Assembly (NCBI GenBank): GCA_050013235.1
Contig: JBEKFQ010000012.1
Location: forward strand, 7,902-71,901
Origin: RH-AL1 sp050013235
GTDB taxonomy: Bacteria > Pseudomonadota > Alphaproteobacteria > Rhizobiales > Beijerinckiaceae
DNA: 64,000 nucleotides
Direction: 5' to 3'
A program made the position numbers and the translations under genes. Every line of letters starts with the position of its first letter. Position 1 is the first letter of the stretch. Shown piece by piece: positions 33,286 to 44,589 of the stretch. Under the pieces are notes generated by a model that saw nothing but the letters and a program-made list of their open reading frames with translations, did not search any database and was not told the DNA's origin.

Positions 33286-35195
33286 AACTCCTGCCAATCC
33301 TTGTCCGGCGCGGCCTTGACCTGAGACGTTGTCTTCATCGCGGGCCGGACGGATTTGGCGAGTTTCGCTTGGGCGGCATGAACCGGATTTTCGCGCGCGG
33401 CCGGGCGGGTGCCGCGGGTCTCGATCTGGAATTTGCCGACCATCGTGGAGAGATCTTGCGTCTCGCTTTTGAGGGCGTGGGCGGCGGCGGTCGATTCCTC
33501 CACCATGGCCGCGTTTTGCTGGACGACTTGGTCCATTTGCGCGACGGCGGTGTTGATCTCCGCGATGCCCGTGGCTTGTTCTTGGCTCGATGCCGAGATT
33601 TTGCGCACCAAGGCATCCATTTCCGCGACTTTGGCGATGATGTCCTTCAGGGCCAACCCGGTCTTGTCGACGAGCACGACGCCGCTATCGACTTGCACGG
33701 TCGAGGCGGAAATGAGCGATTTGATTTCCTTCGCGGCTTCGGCGGAACGCTGCGCCAGGGCGCGCACTTCCGAGGCGACCACGGCGAAGCCACGCCCGGC
33801 GTCTCCGGCCCGCGCGGCTTCGACACCGGCGTTGAGGGCCAGCAAGTTCGTCTGAAACGCGATCTCGTCGATCACGCCGATGATATTGCTGATTTGGTTC
33901 GAGGAGTCCTTGATCTTGCCCATGGCCTCTACGGCCTGCTGGACGATGGCGCCCGAGGTTTCCGCCGCGCCGCGCGTGGTGACGACGACCTTCGCCGCTT
34001 CCGCCGCGCCCGTCGCCATGCTCCGCACGGTATCGGTAATGATATTCAGCGCGGCCGCGGTTTCTTCCAGGCTCGCGGCTTGTTGCTCGGTGCGGCGGGA
34101 GAGATCGTCGGAGGCATGCGCGATCTGATCGGAGCCGGTGCTGATGCCGGTCGTCGCGGCGGCGATGGTGCGCAAAGCCTCCTGCAAACTATCCGCCGTG
34201 GCGTTGAAATCGGCGCGCAGCTTTTCGTATTCGGCGGAAAAGGCCTGGTTCAAACGGTTTGTGAGATCGCCTTTTGACAGCCGCTCGAGACCAGCCGCGA
34301 TCGAGGCGACCACGGCTTCCTGCTGGCGCTGAATTTCGACGCGCGCGGCCTCGTTGGCGGCACGTTCCTGCTCGGCGCTGGCGCGCTGACGCGCGGCCTC
34401 GGCCTCGGAGTCCCGCAGTTTGAGACCATTGTTCTTGAAGATCTGCACGGCCTTGGCCATGGCGCCGATTTCGTCTTTATTGCTCAGAGCCGGGATTTCC
34501 CTCGCGAGATCGCCATTCGCGAGTTTCTCCATCGCATCGGTCATCGCTTTGACAGGTCCGCTAATGCCGCGGCCGATCACCCAGGCGGCGGCGATCCCGG
34601 CAAGGATGCCGCAGAGACTGATCAAGAGCATCCAAAAAGAGGACTGGTTCAGCGCCTGGTTTGCATTGCGGATATAGCCGTCGTTTTTTTCGTTTTCATG
34701 CTGAACCTGAACCTCGCTGGCGGCAATATATTTATCTTGCGCCGCGTTAACGGCGGCAATGGCTCGGCGATATTCGTCTGACGCGGGATCGGCGCCCTTG
34801 TTCTTGAGGCCGATGATTCCATCTTGGGCCTTGATGTTTTCCAAGGCCGCCTCATAGCTCGCCATCATCATTTTGCGTTCGGCTTCGCTTTTCGCGTTCG
34901 TGTCGACCGCAACGTGATTTTCCGTGAATTTTTGCAAGACCCGGTCACGATCCGCCAGGGCTTTCTTATCCCCCGTGGCGACATAATACCAAGCAAGGGC
35001 GCGCGCGCTTCTCAAGCTGAACATTTCGTCTTTGATCGCCCGGACGAACTCATTGGTCCGCTGCACGTCGGAAACCGCGCGATTGGTTTCGGCGCCGAAC
35101 AGATTGGCCGTCCCGGCGATGCCGATCATCAAAACCATGACCACGGCGAAGCCGGCGGCAAGGCGCGTTCCAATCTTAAAATTCCGGAGATGCAT
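33282..35195 (-). CDS. Methyl-accepting chemotaxis protein
   Basis: A 637-residue transmembrane chemoreceptor. The transmembrane helix at about 10-30 and the second at about 190-210 enclose a periplasmic four-helix-bundle-type ligand domain. A HAMP domain follows (SGPVKAMTDAMEKLANGDL), then the long signalling coiled coil with the conserved tip (EIAFQTNLLALNAGVEAARAG split around residue 455). The C-terminus ends DWQEF, matching the aromatic pentapeptide that tethers CheR or CheB. No che genes are nearby. The stop codon is the CTAG end of repeat copy E. Confidence 0.93.
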   Translation of the reverse strand: MHLRNFKIGTRLAAGFAVVMVLMIGIAGTANLFGAETNRAVSDVQRTNEFVRAIKDEMFSLRSARALAWYYVATGDKKALADRDRVLQKFTENHVAVDTNAKSEAERKMMMASYEAALENIKAQDGIIGLKNKGADPASDEYRRAIAAVNAAQDKYIAASEVQVQHENEKNDGYIRNANQALNQSSFWMLLISLCGILAGIAAAWVIGRGISGPVKAMTDAMEKLANGDLAREIPALSNKDEIGAMAKAVQIFKNNGLKLRDSEAEAARQRASAEQERAANEAARVEIQRQQEAVVASIAAGLERLSKGDLTNRLNQAFSAEYEKLRADFNATADSLQEALRTIAAATTGISTGSDQIAHASDDLSRRTEQQAASLEETAAALNIITDTVRSMATGAAEAAKVVVTTRGAAETSGAIVQQAVEAMGKIKDSSNQISNIIGVIDEIAFQTNLLALNAGVEAARAGDAGRGFAVVASEVRALAQRSAEAAKEIKSLISASTVQVDSGVVLVDKTGLALKDIIAKVAEMDALVRKISASSQEQATGIAEINTAVAQMDQVVQQNAAMVEESTAAAHALKSETQDLSTMVGKFQIETRGTRPAARENPVHAAQAKLAKSVRPAMKTTSQVKAAPDKDWQEF

Positions 35196-35573
35196 GAAAA
35201 CTTCTCAATTCGAGGCCGTGGTGCCTAAAAATATAGCGGTCACATGTGAATTTTTCGATAACGTCCTCAATGGGTTGTACTTGTGGCACTATAAAATAGC
35301 GCTCAACGATTGAGTAGCGATGGAGTCGCCGGACAATCTAACCTACTGTTGATTGATCTTAGATACGAGCACAACCAAAGCCCAAGCATGCGAACTTTGG
35401 ATGCCATATATGAGCGATTAATTCAGGTCTCGTAACTCGGAAACAATGCGTCAAAAGCAACCGGAAACGAAAATATGAACTTGAACAGTCCGGTTTCCAC
35501 AAAGACTGGACCTGGTATTTGATCTTCAGTTTCGTGTCCGCTGTTCCGCGGGCAGGCTTCCCATGGAATAGGC
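35196..35573. other. Gene-poor, lower-GC spacer upstream of the chemoreceptor
   Basis: About 378 bp with base composition clearly lower in GC than the neighbours and no supportable gene. It probably contains the chemoreceptor promoter near 35200-35300. I see no repeat in it. Confidence 0.4.
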
Positions 35574-36233
35574 TTACCGGACCTCGATCAAATCCACCGG
35601 GCCGCCTTGGACCTCGTTGTCGAAGACGGCCACGACGAGGCGTCCGGTGCGCCAGGCCAAAGTGTCGAGGGCGGTGCGGCCGGGATAGAGCGGCGGCCCC
35701 TCCTCATGGGGACTATGCCCGTGGACGACATGACGGTGGCCATGCCCATCGGGAAAGCCGCTGGCGTAGCGCTTCGTCATCAGCACCTTTTCGTTTTGCG
35801 CCGCGAGCGGCAGAGCGGGATCGACGCCGGCGTGGACGAAAACGCGGTGCTGATCGACATAAAGAAAGGGCAAATTCTCGATCCAAGCGAGATCGCCGCC
35901 GGGCGAAATACCGGTGCCCTGATAGGAGGCGAGCGTCGCGTCGCCGCCGTTGCGGATCCACCAGGGCATGAGAGACGGGTCGCGCGCGGCTTGCGCCATC
36001 ATGTCTTCGTGATTGCCCTTCAGGCAGGTCCAGATCACGCCCGCGGGCGGCCCGGCCCGGAGCCGCTGGAGAATCTGGAGGCTCTCGGGGCCGCGATCGA
36101 TATAATCGCCGAGAAAGACCACGCGCGTCTTGTCGTCCGCGCCGGCATAGGCGCCGATCGCCTCCAGCGCCTTGGCGAGAAGATCGAAGCGGCCATGCAA
36201 ATCGGCGACCGCGAATGTCAAATCCCTGGCCAT
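35574..36233 (-). CDS. PP2A/ApaH-like serine/threonine phosphatase
   Basis: A 219-residue calcineurin-fold phosphatase. The metal-site motifs are complete: DLHGR (residues 12-16), GDYIDRGPES (about 42-51) and GNHEDMM (about 74-80). Later histidines are in FVHAGVDP and HGHSPH. This set is shared by bacterial PrpA/PrpB protein phosphatases and diadenosine tetraphosphatase ApaH. The compact size and GDYIDRG favour the protein-phosphatase or lambda-phosphatase group. Confidence 0.88.
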   Translation of the reverse strand: MARDLTFAVADLHGRFDLLAKALEAIGAYAGADDKTRVVFLGDYIDRGPESLQILQRLRAGPPAGVIWTCLKGNHEDMMAQAARDPSLMPWWIRNGGDATLASYQGTGISPGGDLAWIENLPFLYVDQHRVFVHAGVDPALPLAAQNEKVLMTKRYASGFPDGHGHRHVVHGHSPHEEGPPLYPGRTALDTLAWRTGRLVVAVFDNEVQGGPVDLIEVR

Positions 36234-36357
36234 CTCGTCCTATGTCCCGGCCCGCCGGGCCGTTGCAAATAGCCCGCTGCCGATCCGCTCTGGCAAAAGC
36301 TGGGCAAATTTGGGCGGGATTCCACCTTCTTTAATTTCTAACCACGTACTTTAATCT

Positions 36358-37020
36358 CTACCCACGCAACGCCGCGATCCGCGCCTTCACTTGGCGCAAT
36401 TCCGGGACGGTGAGCGCCAGAAGAGCCGGGTCGTCGCCGTCTTGCGAATAACCCCGGTAGATTTTCGCGAGCCGGCGCAGGCCTTGAAGCTGTGTCTCGA
36501 CATAAAGCGCGTCGAACCCCGGGCCTTCGAGCGCCGCCAGCCGCGCCAGGGCGGCCTCGCCCTCCGTGGCAATAGCGCGATCCGCGGCAATGGCTTGCGC
36601 GCCGGAAGTCCGCAAAATGCGGGGCAAGCCGGACAGGATCGTTTCCGCGCCTTCATCCACCGAAGCGCTGACGACGGCGGCACTGTCGAGCGGGTCCAGG
36701 CTGACACGCGTAGGGGCCGCCGCGGCATCGAGTTTGGCGCCGGCGCGCGCCTGGTCCCCGGCCTCCGCTTGCGCGAACCGGCGCAAGCGCCGTGCCGCGG
36801 CTTTGCTTTGCGCCAGGAGGCTGGCGCGTTCGAGGAACCAAACCGTGGGCCGCGCCTTGGCGAGCAAGCTCACCGTAAGCGCGGAGGGCGCCGGCGGCGC
36901 GCCATAGGCCGGCGAAATAATCGGCAGCGATTGCGCGGCGGCGGGCTGCAAAGCCCCAAACAGCACGCCAGCGAGGCTCGCGAAAAGACTTAAGCATTTG
37001 GTGAGTTTAGATAATTTCAT
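36358..37020 (-). CDS. Exported protein, DUF4142-like
   Basis: A 220-residue protein with a clear signal peptide (SLFASLAGVLFGALQPAAAQ, cleavage after about residue 30). Its C-terminal third, GPGFDALYVETQLQGLRRL...SQDGDDPALLAL, resembles the helical DUF4142 family of putative outer-membrane or periplasmic proteins. The middle is Ala-rich. Function is unknown. It follows the next exported protein gene by 42 bp and may share its operon. Confidence 0.65.
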   Translation of the reverse strand: MKLSKLTKCLSLFASLAGVLFGALQPAAAQSLPIISPAYGAPPAPSALTVSLLAKARPTVWFLERASLLAQSKAAARRLRRFAQAEAGDQARAGAKLDAAAAPTRVSLDPLDSAAVVSASVDEGAETILSGLPRILRTSGAQAIAADRAIATEGEAALARLAALEGPGFDALYVETQLQGLRRLAKIYRGYSQDGDDPALLALTVPELRQVKARIAALRG

Positions 37021-37062
37021 CGATAGAGCCTTTCCCTAGGATCCGGGTTTCCGTTATTCCCG

Positions 37063-38190
37063 TCATTTTCCCGGCGCCGCTGGAGCCGCGTCCTTCGGCA
37101 GAAGGTCGAGGGGCGCTGGCGTGACCGGCGCGAGGCTGGGCGCCTGGGTGACAGGGGCATTCGCATCCTTACGCAAAGGATCTTGATGCGATGTATCTTG
37201 ATGGGCCGCATCCGGAACCTTGGCGTCTTTCGCGGCCGTTTCCGGCACTTTCGCGGCGTTCAGCTTAATGCGTTCCGCCGCCTTTTTGGCAATTTCAGCG
37301 GCCTTCCGCGCCTCTTCCGCCGCTTTCTTGGCCGTTTCCTCGGCCTTTTTAGCGGTTTCCTCGGCTTTTCTGGCATTCTCCTCCGCGACACGCCCGGCGT
37401 ATTCGGCCGTGAGCGCCAAGGACCGGGCCTGGGTGATTTGCGCGGCGCAGAAGCCGTGTTCGCTCTCGCCTTTATAATCGTGGCAGGTCATGTCCCGCTC
37501 GGCGGAAAACGCCGCCTGCTCGGCGATGATGGCCTTGACCGCCTCCTTGTCGTTCCCCGCCTGCCGCAGCAGAACCTTGAAATTGGCCCGCAAGGCGGCT
37601 TCGGCCTGAAGCCGCTCGCGCTCGAGCGTCTTGACCTGTTGGTCTGGGATCGAATCGCCAGGCGGGCCCCAGAGCCCGACCGGACTGACCCGGCAATCCG
37701 CGGCGGTAAAGTCGCAACTGGGACGGGGACTCGAGACCAGAACGGCGCCATCGAGAACATCGGCCGTGAAAGGGCAGGCCTCCAAGGCGAAGCTCCAGCG
37801 GACGGCGCCTTCGGGATGGCCGAGGAAAGCCGCCGCGACCGGTTGCTCCGCCTCGATATTCACCTCGCAATATTCGCCGGGCTTGGAGAGTCGCTCGCCC
37901 GGCAGGGTCAATCTCGACAGGACGATGTTTTTACCCGCCCGATTGAACCGCATCATCCCCTTGGAACCATCGAAGGTCAGGGTTTGCCCCAAGAGGGCGT
38001 CTTCCGGCGGCGGGGTCGCCGGGACCAGCTTGGCGGCCTCGGTTGCAGCGCGAGGCGGAGCCTTGCGCGCCTGGACGGGCGCCTTACGCGCCGCGCCGGG
38101 CAATTGGAGCTGCGCCGCCGCGCCGCTGGTGAAAGCGCACAAGAGAATCACGGCAAAAGCGTGCGTGTTTCTGGTCTCGGCCAAGATCAT
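37063..38190 (-). CDS. Exported protein with central cysteine pairs and an Ala/Lys/Glu coiled coil
   Basis: A protein of about 375 residues. ATG 38190 begins a signal peptide (TRNTHAFAVILLCAFTSG). The central domain contains several cysteines (EYCEVNIE, ALEACPF, SCDFTAADC, MTCHDYKGESEHGFCAAQ), and the last segment recalls the LprI-type lysozyme-inhibitor domain. A long AEETAKKAEETAKKA-type charged coil spans roughly residues 260-300. A Pro/Ala-rich tail ends the protein. The earlier in-frame ATG at 38334 would place the signal peptide internally, so I reject it. Function unknown. Confidence 0.65.
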   Translation of the reverse strand: MILAETRNTHAFAVILLCAFTSGAAAQLQLPGAARKAPVQARKAPPRAATEAAKLVPATPPPEDALLGQTLTFDGSKGMMRFNRAGKNIVLSRLTLPGERLSKPGEYCEVNIEAEQPVAAAFLGHPEGAVRWSFALEACPFTADVLDGAVLVSSPRPSCDFTAADCRVSPVGLWGPPGDSIPDQQVKTLERERLQAEAALRANFKVLLRQAGNDKEAVKAIIAEQAAFSAERDMTCHDYKGESEHGFCAAQITQARSLALTAEYAGRVAEENARKAEETAKKAEETAKKAAEEARKAAEIAKKAAERIKLNAAKVPETAAKDAKVPDAAHQDTSHQDPLRKDANAPVTQAPSLAPVTPAPLDLLPKDAAPAAPGK

Positions 38191-38425
38191 CCCCGAACCA
38201 CGATCATTGCAACCACGCTTACCCGCGCCGCTCCGGTTCGAATCTCGAACCGCGAATGGCGCGATCATGCCCTCTCGAGAGCCGGCGGGGAAGGGTGATT
38301 GACATGTCCCGCCGAAAGACGTCCGGTTTTCCACGCGCCGGCGCCAGGAGCGATTGACCCGTCGACCCTGCTGGCTTTAACAGGGTGCACGGTCTAAAAA
38401 CGAATTTTAAACCCGGTGCCATCGG

Positions 38426-38456
38426 CTTGCGCGCAAAAATGGCCCTCTTATATACG
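38426..38456 (+). promoter_or_regulatory. Sigma-32-type heat-shock promoter of dnaK
   Basis: CTTG at 38426-38429, a 17-bp spacer and CTTATATACG at 38447-38456 match the alphaproteobacterial RpoH consensus CTTG-N17-18-CYTATNTNNG exactly. It lies 125 bp upstream of the dnaK start. Confidence 0.85.
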
Positions 38457-38580
38457 GACGGCCTTGCAGTCAGAAACGGCAATACCAATCTGAACCATAT
38501 CGGGGACCGGGCGCGCCGACGTCCGCCCACAAGCTGGATCGCTACGGGGTCCGGCGGGTCTTGCGACACGAAAGGAATAA

Positions 38581-40488
<1,908 letters not shown>

Positions 40489-40499
40489 TCGCTGAACAC

Positions 40500-40534
40500 G
40501 AGGGGCCTGCGTCCGGCAGGCCCCTCTGGCTTTT
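40500..40534 (+). terminator. Intrinsic terminator after dnaK
   Basis: A perfect 11-bp stem, GAGGGGCCTGC pairing with GCAGGCCCCTC around GTCCG, is followed by TGGCTTTT. It begins 12 bp after the dnaK stop. The rest of the 306-bp gap to dnaJ (40535-40794) has no recognisable promoter or gene, so dnaJ expression probably depends on readthrough or an unseen promoter. Confidence 0.85.
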
Positions 40535-40794
40535 GCGGCGGGGCGGGCCATGGCATGAGCATGGGCATGGGGAAACCGGAAATTTCCGCCGCGCCTTTGT
40601 TTTATTGTCCGTCACGCCCCTTTTATGGCACAATTTAGTTTTGGCGGAGTCCGGGCTGCGGTTTAGCGCCCCAACCTCCGGCGTTCCACGGTTTTCAAGT
40701 GTCTTGCGAGGCCTGGAAAGGCGGCGGGCGTGAATCAAATGGGCCAAGACCAAACCTGCGCGGGATGCGCGGGTTCGCGCGGGAATGAAGTCTG

Positions 40795-41928
40795 ATGGCG
40801 AAGACGTGTTTTTACGAAGTTTTGGGCGTGTCCAAGACATGCACGGACAACGAAATGAAAGCGGCTTTCCGGAAGGCGGCGATGCAATATCATCCCGACC
40901 GCAACCCCGGTAACAACGATGCCGAACATAAGTTCAAGGAATTGAACGAAGCGTATCAAACGTTGTCGGATGCGCAAAAGCGCGCGGCCTATGACCGCTA
41001 CGGCCATGCGGCCTTCGAGCAAAACGGCTTTGGCGGCGGCGGGGCGGACGGGTTCGGCGCGTCCATGTCCGATATTTTCGACGATCTGTTCGGCGATATG
41101 ATGGGCCGGCGCGGCGGCCAAGGCGGGCGCCAGGGCGGCCCCGGCCGCGGGTCGGATCTGCGCTACAACATGGAAATCACGCTCGAGGAGGCCTTCAAGG
41201 GCAAGACCGCGAGCCTCAAGCTCCCCACCAGCGTCTCCTGCGAGCCGTGCAGTGGCAGCGGCGCGCGGCCGGGCGCCAAGCCCAAGATTTGCACCATGTG
41301 CGGCGGCCAAGGCCGGGTGCGGGCGCAACAGGGATTCTTCGCGATCGAGCGGACCTGCCCGCAATGCCAGGGCCGTGGCGACATGATCGACAATCCGTGC
41401 CCGAATTGCTCCGGCACCGGCCGGGTGACGCGCGAGCGCGCCCTTTCCGTCAATATTCCGCCGGGCGTCGAGGATGGCACCCGCATCCGTCTTGCCGGCG
41501 AGGGCGAGGCCGGAACGCGCGGCGGCCCGTCCGGCGATCTCTACATCTTCGTCTCGACCAAGCCGCATCCCTTCTTCCAGCGCGACGGGGCGGATTTGTT
41601 CTGCCGCGTGCCGATCTCCATGGTCCAGGCGGCCTTGGGGGACGAAATCCTGGTGCCCACCATCGATGGCGGCGAGGCCAAGGTGAAAATCGGCGAGGGC
41701 ACGCAGTCGGGCAAGCAATTCAAGGTTCGCGGCAAAGGCATGCCCGTGCTGCGCTCGCGCGAGGTCGGCGATCTCCACATCCAAGCGACCGTGGAAACGC
41801 CGCAAAATCTGACCCGGCGCCAACGCGAACTCCTGGCCGAATTCCAAGCCGAGTCCTCGACGAAAACCCAGCCGGAAGCCTCGGGCTTTTTCGCCAAGAT
41901 GAAAGACTTTTTCGAGAAGAATTTATAG
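40795..41928 (+). CDS. dnaJ: Co-chaperone DnaJ (Hsp40)
   Basis: A 377-residue type I DnaJ. The J domain has the essential HPD (YHPDRNPGNN, residues 33-35). A Gly-rich segment (FGGGGADGFG) and the zinc-binding CxxCxGxG repeats follow: CEPCSGSG, CTMCGGQG, CPQCQGRG and CPNCSGTG. The C-terminal substrate domain is complete. It stimulates DnaK ATPase and delivers substrate. It follows dnaK on the same strand. The start ATG 40795 has a weak GGAATGAAG at 40782. Confidence 0.97.
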   Translation: MAKTCFYEVLGVSKTCTDNEMKAAFRKAAMQYHPDRNPGNNDAEHKFKELNEAYQTLSDAQKRAAYDRYGHAAFEQNGFGGGGADGFGASMSDIFDDLFGDMMGRRGGQGGRQGGPGRGSDLRYNMEITLEEAFKGKTASLKLPTSVSCEPCSGSGARPGAKPKICTMCGGQGRVRAQQGFFAIERTCPQCQGRGDMIDNPCPNCSGTGRVTRERALSVNIPPGVEDGTRIRLAGEGEAGTRGGPSGDLYIFVSTKPHPFFQRDGADLFCRVPISMVQAALGDEILVPTIDGGEAKVKIGEGTQSGKQFKVRGKGMPVLRSREVGDLHIQATVETPQNLTRRQRELLAEFQAESSTKTQPEASGFFAKMKDFFEKNL

Positions 41929-42262
41929 GGAAAGCCGGGGCAATATTTTGCCGCGCGCAAGATTGTCTCGCGCTTGTGATAAACGGCCAAATATTCCCCT
42001 CCTTCCGTCGTCGAAGCGCGGTCTTGTTGGTTTTGCGTCCTGAAATGACCGGGAACCCTTGCAAATGATGACGGTTTCTTGACGTCAGCCATTTAATGGG
42101 CACATTAGAGACTGATCGAAGCGGTCCGGTGCATCGGGGTGCCGTGCCAGATATCGAATTCAATTGGGAGAAGGGTCCCGTTGTCCAAAGCGTCCGTTGC
42201 GGGCGCGCGGGCGCTGGAACTTTCGTCCCGATCCGGTCTTTCCCGCCTCGAGGTGCCAACGT
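41929..42262. other. Spacer between dnaJ and the PmtA-like gene
   Basis: About 334 bp with no supportable gene or strong hairpin. The reading frame of the following methyltransferase is open from about 42164, but that part lacks similarity and a ribosome site. Confidence 0.4.
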
Positions 42263-43051
42263 TTGCGTAGTCATTCCCAGCGTCCGCCCCGAGGGTTGCT
42301 AACTCCCCGGTTCGAGGAGCGTCTCGCGGACGAGGCGCGTTTCATCAAAACCTGGTTCGACAATCCGATCCTGACCGGGGCGGTCTCGCCCTCCGGGCGG
42401 TTTCTCGCGCGCACCATGGCGCGCGCGGTCGATCCCTCGGGCACGGGCCCGATCATCGAATTGGGGCCGGGCACCGGTCCGATCACCCAGGCCATGCTCA
42501 GCCGGGGGGTCGAGGCCTCGCGGCTGGTGCTTGTCGAATTCGATGCCGCCTTCTGCCGGCTTTTACGCAAGAGGTTTCCCGGCGTGCAAGTGGTGCAGGC
42601 CGATGCCTATAATCTCCGGGAGAGCCTCGCTTCCGTGCTCACCGCGCCGGCCGCCGCGGTCGTCTCCAGTCTGCCGCTGCTCACCAAGCCGGAGGGCCAG
42701 CGCCTCGCTTTGCTCGAGGATGCCTTTGCCCTGATGGCGCCGGGCGGATCCTTCGTGCAATTCACATATGGCATGACCTCGCCGATCCCGCGCCGCGCCG
42801 CTGTGGATTTCGAGGCGGAGGTCTCCGCGCCGGTCTGGTTCAACCTTCCGCCCGCTCGCGTCTGGGTCTATCGCCGGACCGGGGCACAGGCGCGGACGCT
42901 CGAACTGGCGCCGGATGTCCATGCCCGCGAACCGCAAATGACCCTGGCCCGCACGAGCGACGGATTCCGACCGGTCCGGGATCAGAGGGGAAGCCTGTTC
43001 CACCGGGTCGCGGCCCGCGCCAAGCGGCAGCTCCCAAGACGCCTGCCGTGA
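42263..43051 (+). CDS. pmtA: PmtA-like phospholipid N-methyltransferase (class I SAM fold)
   Basis: A protein of about 262 residues. The SAM-binding motif I is IELGPGTGPITQAML, and VLVEFDAAFCRLL is the acidic loop that binds the ribose. The opening FEERLADEARFIKTWFDNPILTGAVSPSGRFLARTM matches the Sinorhizobium/Agrobacterium PmtA family, which methylates phosphatidylethanolamine toward phosphatidylcholine. TTG 42263 is favoured by GAGGTG seven bases before it; other in-frame starts at 42164 and 42296 are possible. Its stop overlaps the pyrF start (GTGA), so the two are translationally coupled. Confidence 0.75.
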   Translation: MRSHSQRPPRGLLTPRFEERLADEARFIKTWFDNPILTGAVSPSGRFLARTMARAVDPSGTGPIIELGPGTGPITQAMLSRGVEASRLVLVEFDAAFCRLLRKRFPGVQVVQADAYNLRESLASVLTAPAAAVVSSLPLLTKPEGQRLALLEDAFALMAPGGSFVQFTYGMTSPIPRRAAVDFEAEVSAPVWFNLPPARVWVYRRTGAQARTLELAPDVHAREPQMTLARTSDGFRPVRDQRGSLFHRVAARAKRQLPRRLP

Positions 43052-43755
43052 TCTCCGGGATTACCCCCGAGCTGCGAGACAAACTGATCGTCGCCCTGGA
43101 TGTCCCCTCGCCGGAAGAAGCGAGCGATCTGGTGGCGCGGCTCGGCGACAGCGTCAGCTTTTACAAAATTGGGCTGGAACTCGCCTATGGCGGCGGCCTG
43201 CCGCTGGCGGAGCGCTTGGCTGGCGAGGGCAAAAAGGTCTTTCTCGACCTCAAACTGCATGACATTGCCACCACCGTCGAGCGGGCCGCGGCCCAGGTCG
43301 CGCGGCTCGGCGCGACATATCTGACGGTCCATGCCTTTCCCCAAACCATGGCGGCGGCGAAACAGGGGGTGCGCGATAGCGGACTTCTGATTCTCGGCGT
43401 GACCGTCATGACCTCTTACGACGATCAAGATCTCAAGGCGGCGGGTTACCTCTTCGGCGTCCGCCATCTCGTCGAACGCCGGGCCCTGCAGGCTCGCCAA
43501 GCGGGAATCGCCGGCTTGATTCTTTCAGCCGAAGAACTCCCCGCCATTCGCGAACTGGTCGGGCCAGACTTGCGGCTGGTGACGCCGGGCATCAGGCCGG
43601 CCGGCGCCGGAGCCGGGGACCAAAAGCGGGTGATGACTCCCGCCAATGCCCTCCGCGCGGGGGCCGATCACCTCGTGATCGGACGGCCGATCACACGTGC
43701 GGCCGATCCGCGCGCCGCCGCCGATGCAATTCTGGAAGAGATGGCGGGGGCATGA
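43048..43755 (+). CDS. pyrF: Orotidine 5'-phosphate decarboxylase
   Basis: A 235-residue TIM-barrel enzyme that converts OMP to UMP, the last step of pyrimidine synthesis. The signature VFLDLKLHDIATTVERAA contains the catalytic D-x-K-x-x-D (DLKLHD). The phosphate-binding loop is LVTPGIRPAG and the C-terminal one is ADHLVIGRPIT. It starts at GTG 43048 within GTGA, overlapping the stop of the PmtA-like gene. Length is normal. Confidence 0.97.
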   Translation: MISGITPELRDKLIVALDVPSPEEASDLVARLGDSVSFYKIGLELAYGGGLPLAERLAGEGKKVFLDLKLHDIATTVERAAAQVARLGATYLTVHAFPQTMAAAKQGVRDSGLLILGVTVMTSYDDQDLKAAGYLFGVRHLVERRALQARQAGIAGLILSAEELPAIRELVGPDLRLVTPGIRPAGAGAGDQKRVMTPANALRAGADHLVIGRPITRAADPRAAADAILEEMAGA

Positions 43756-43999
43756 ACCCCGACGGCGGACGCGCATAAGTCATCCGCCTGGCACGCCGGT
43801 GGACGGACACCGGATGATTTCCCGGACGGAAACCGCGTCCACCCCCGTCCTTTCTGAAAATTGCCAAAAAATCTCGCCCGTGATCCATCCCGCCGGCTTG
43901 CCGGCGAAAAACGTCCGCCAGTTGAAAGTGCCGCTTAAATAAGCGACCCTAGGCTCGATCACACGAGACGGCGCGGCGGCATCGGCCGGAGGAGAGACG

Positions 44000-44584
44000 A
44001 TGAAGGACGTGACATCGCGCGGAGCGGTCTATTTCACGGTAGGCGCCCGGCGCTATTCCGCGACGGCGCGGACGCTTCACTGGCTCACGGCGGCGCTGAT
44101 CTTCACGGTCGTGCCGCTCGGCTGGATCTTCGCCGAATTTAGGAAACCGGTGGGCGGCGCCGCGCTTTATGCCTCCCTTCACAAGACCCTGGGCCTGATC
44201 GTCTTGGCGCTGATTCTCGCCCGGCTGGTCTGGCGCCTCGCGCATCGACCGCCGGCGCTTCCGGTGCGGATGGCGGATTGGGAGAAGGCCACGGCCATCG
44301 CCAGCCATTGGCTGTTGTATTTCATCTTCATCGCGATGCCGGTCAGCGGCTACGTCGCCTCCGCCGGCGGCACGCATCCCATCAGTGTCCTGGGGTTCTT
44401 CGAGGTGCCGAAAATCCCGGTCAGCCATGCCGTGGGCGAAGCGGCCGAGGATATCCATGTCCTCGGCCAATTCGCCGTCTATCTCCTGGTGATTCTGCAT
44501 ATCGGGGCGACGGCCTGGCATTTCGCGGTGAGCCGGGACGCGATCCTCGATCGCATGCTGCCGCGCCAGATCAACGCGGACTGA
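44000..44584 (+). CDS. cybB: Cytochrome b561
   Basis: A 194-residue di-heme membrane cytochrome with four transmembrane helices. The candidate heme histidines are in ARTLHWLTAALI, ASLHKTLGLIVL, ASHWLLYFIF and EDIHVLGQFAVYLLVILH. It is expected to shuttle electrons between the quinone pool and an acceptor. The start ATG 44000 has GGAGGAGAG at 43989. The upstream 240 bp contains a possible promoter, TTGAAA around 43922 with downstream A/T-rich sequence. A methyltransferase gene follows 5 bp after the stop. Confidence 0.9.
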   Translation: MKDVTSRGAVYFTVGARRYSATARTLHWLTAALIFTVVPLGWIFAEFRKPVGGAALYASLHKTLGLIVLALILARLVWRLAHRPPALPVRMADWEKATAIASHWLLYFIFIAMPVSGYVASAGGTHPISVLGFFEVPKIPVSHAVGEAAEDIHVLGQFAVYLLVILHIGATAWHFAVSRDAILDRMLPRQINAD

Positions 44585-44589
44585 GGACC

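Noticed and set aside
35519..35971. 150-residue arginine-rich frame overlapping the phosphatase gene
   Set aside because: Low-complexity antisense frame of the PP2A-like phosphatase gene; no ribosome site or motif.
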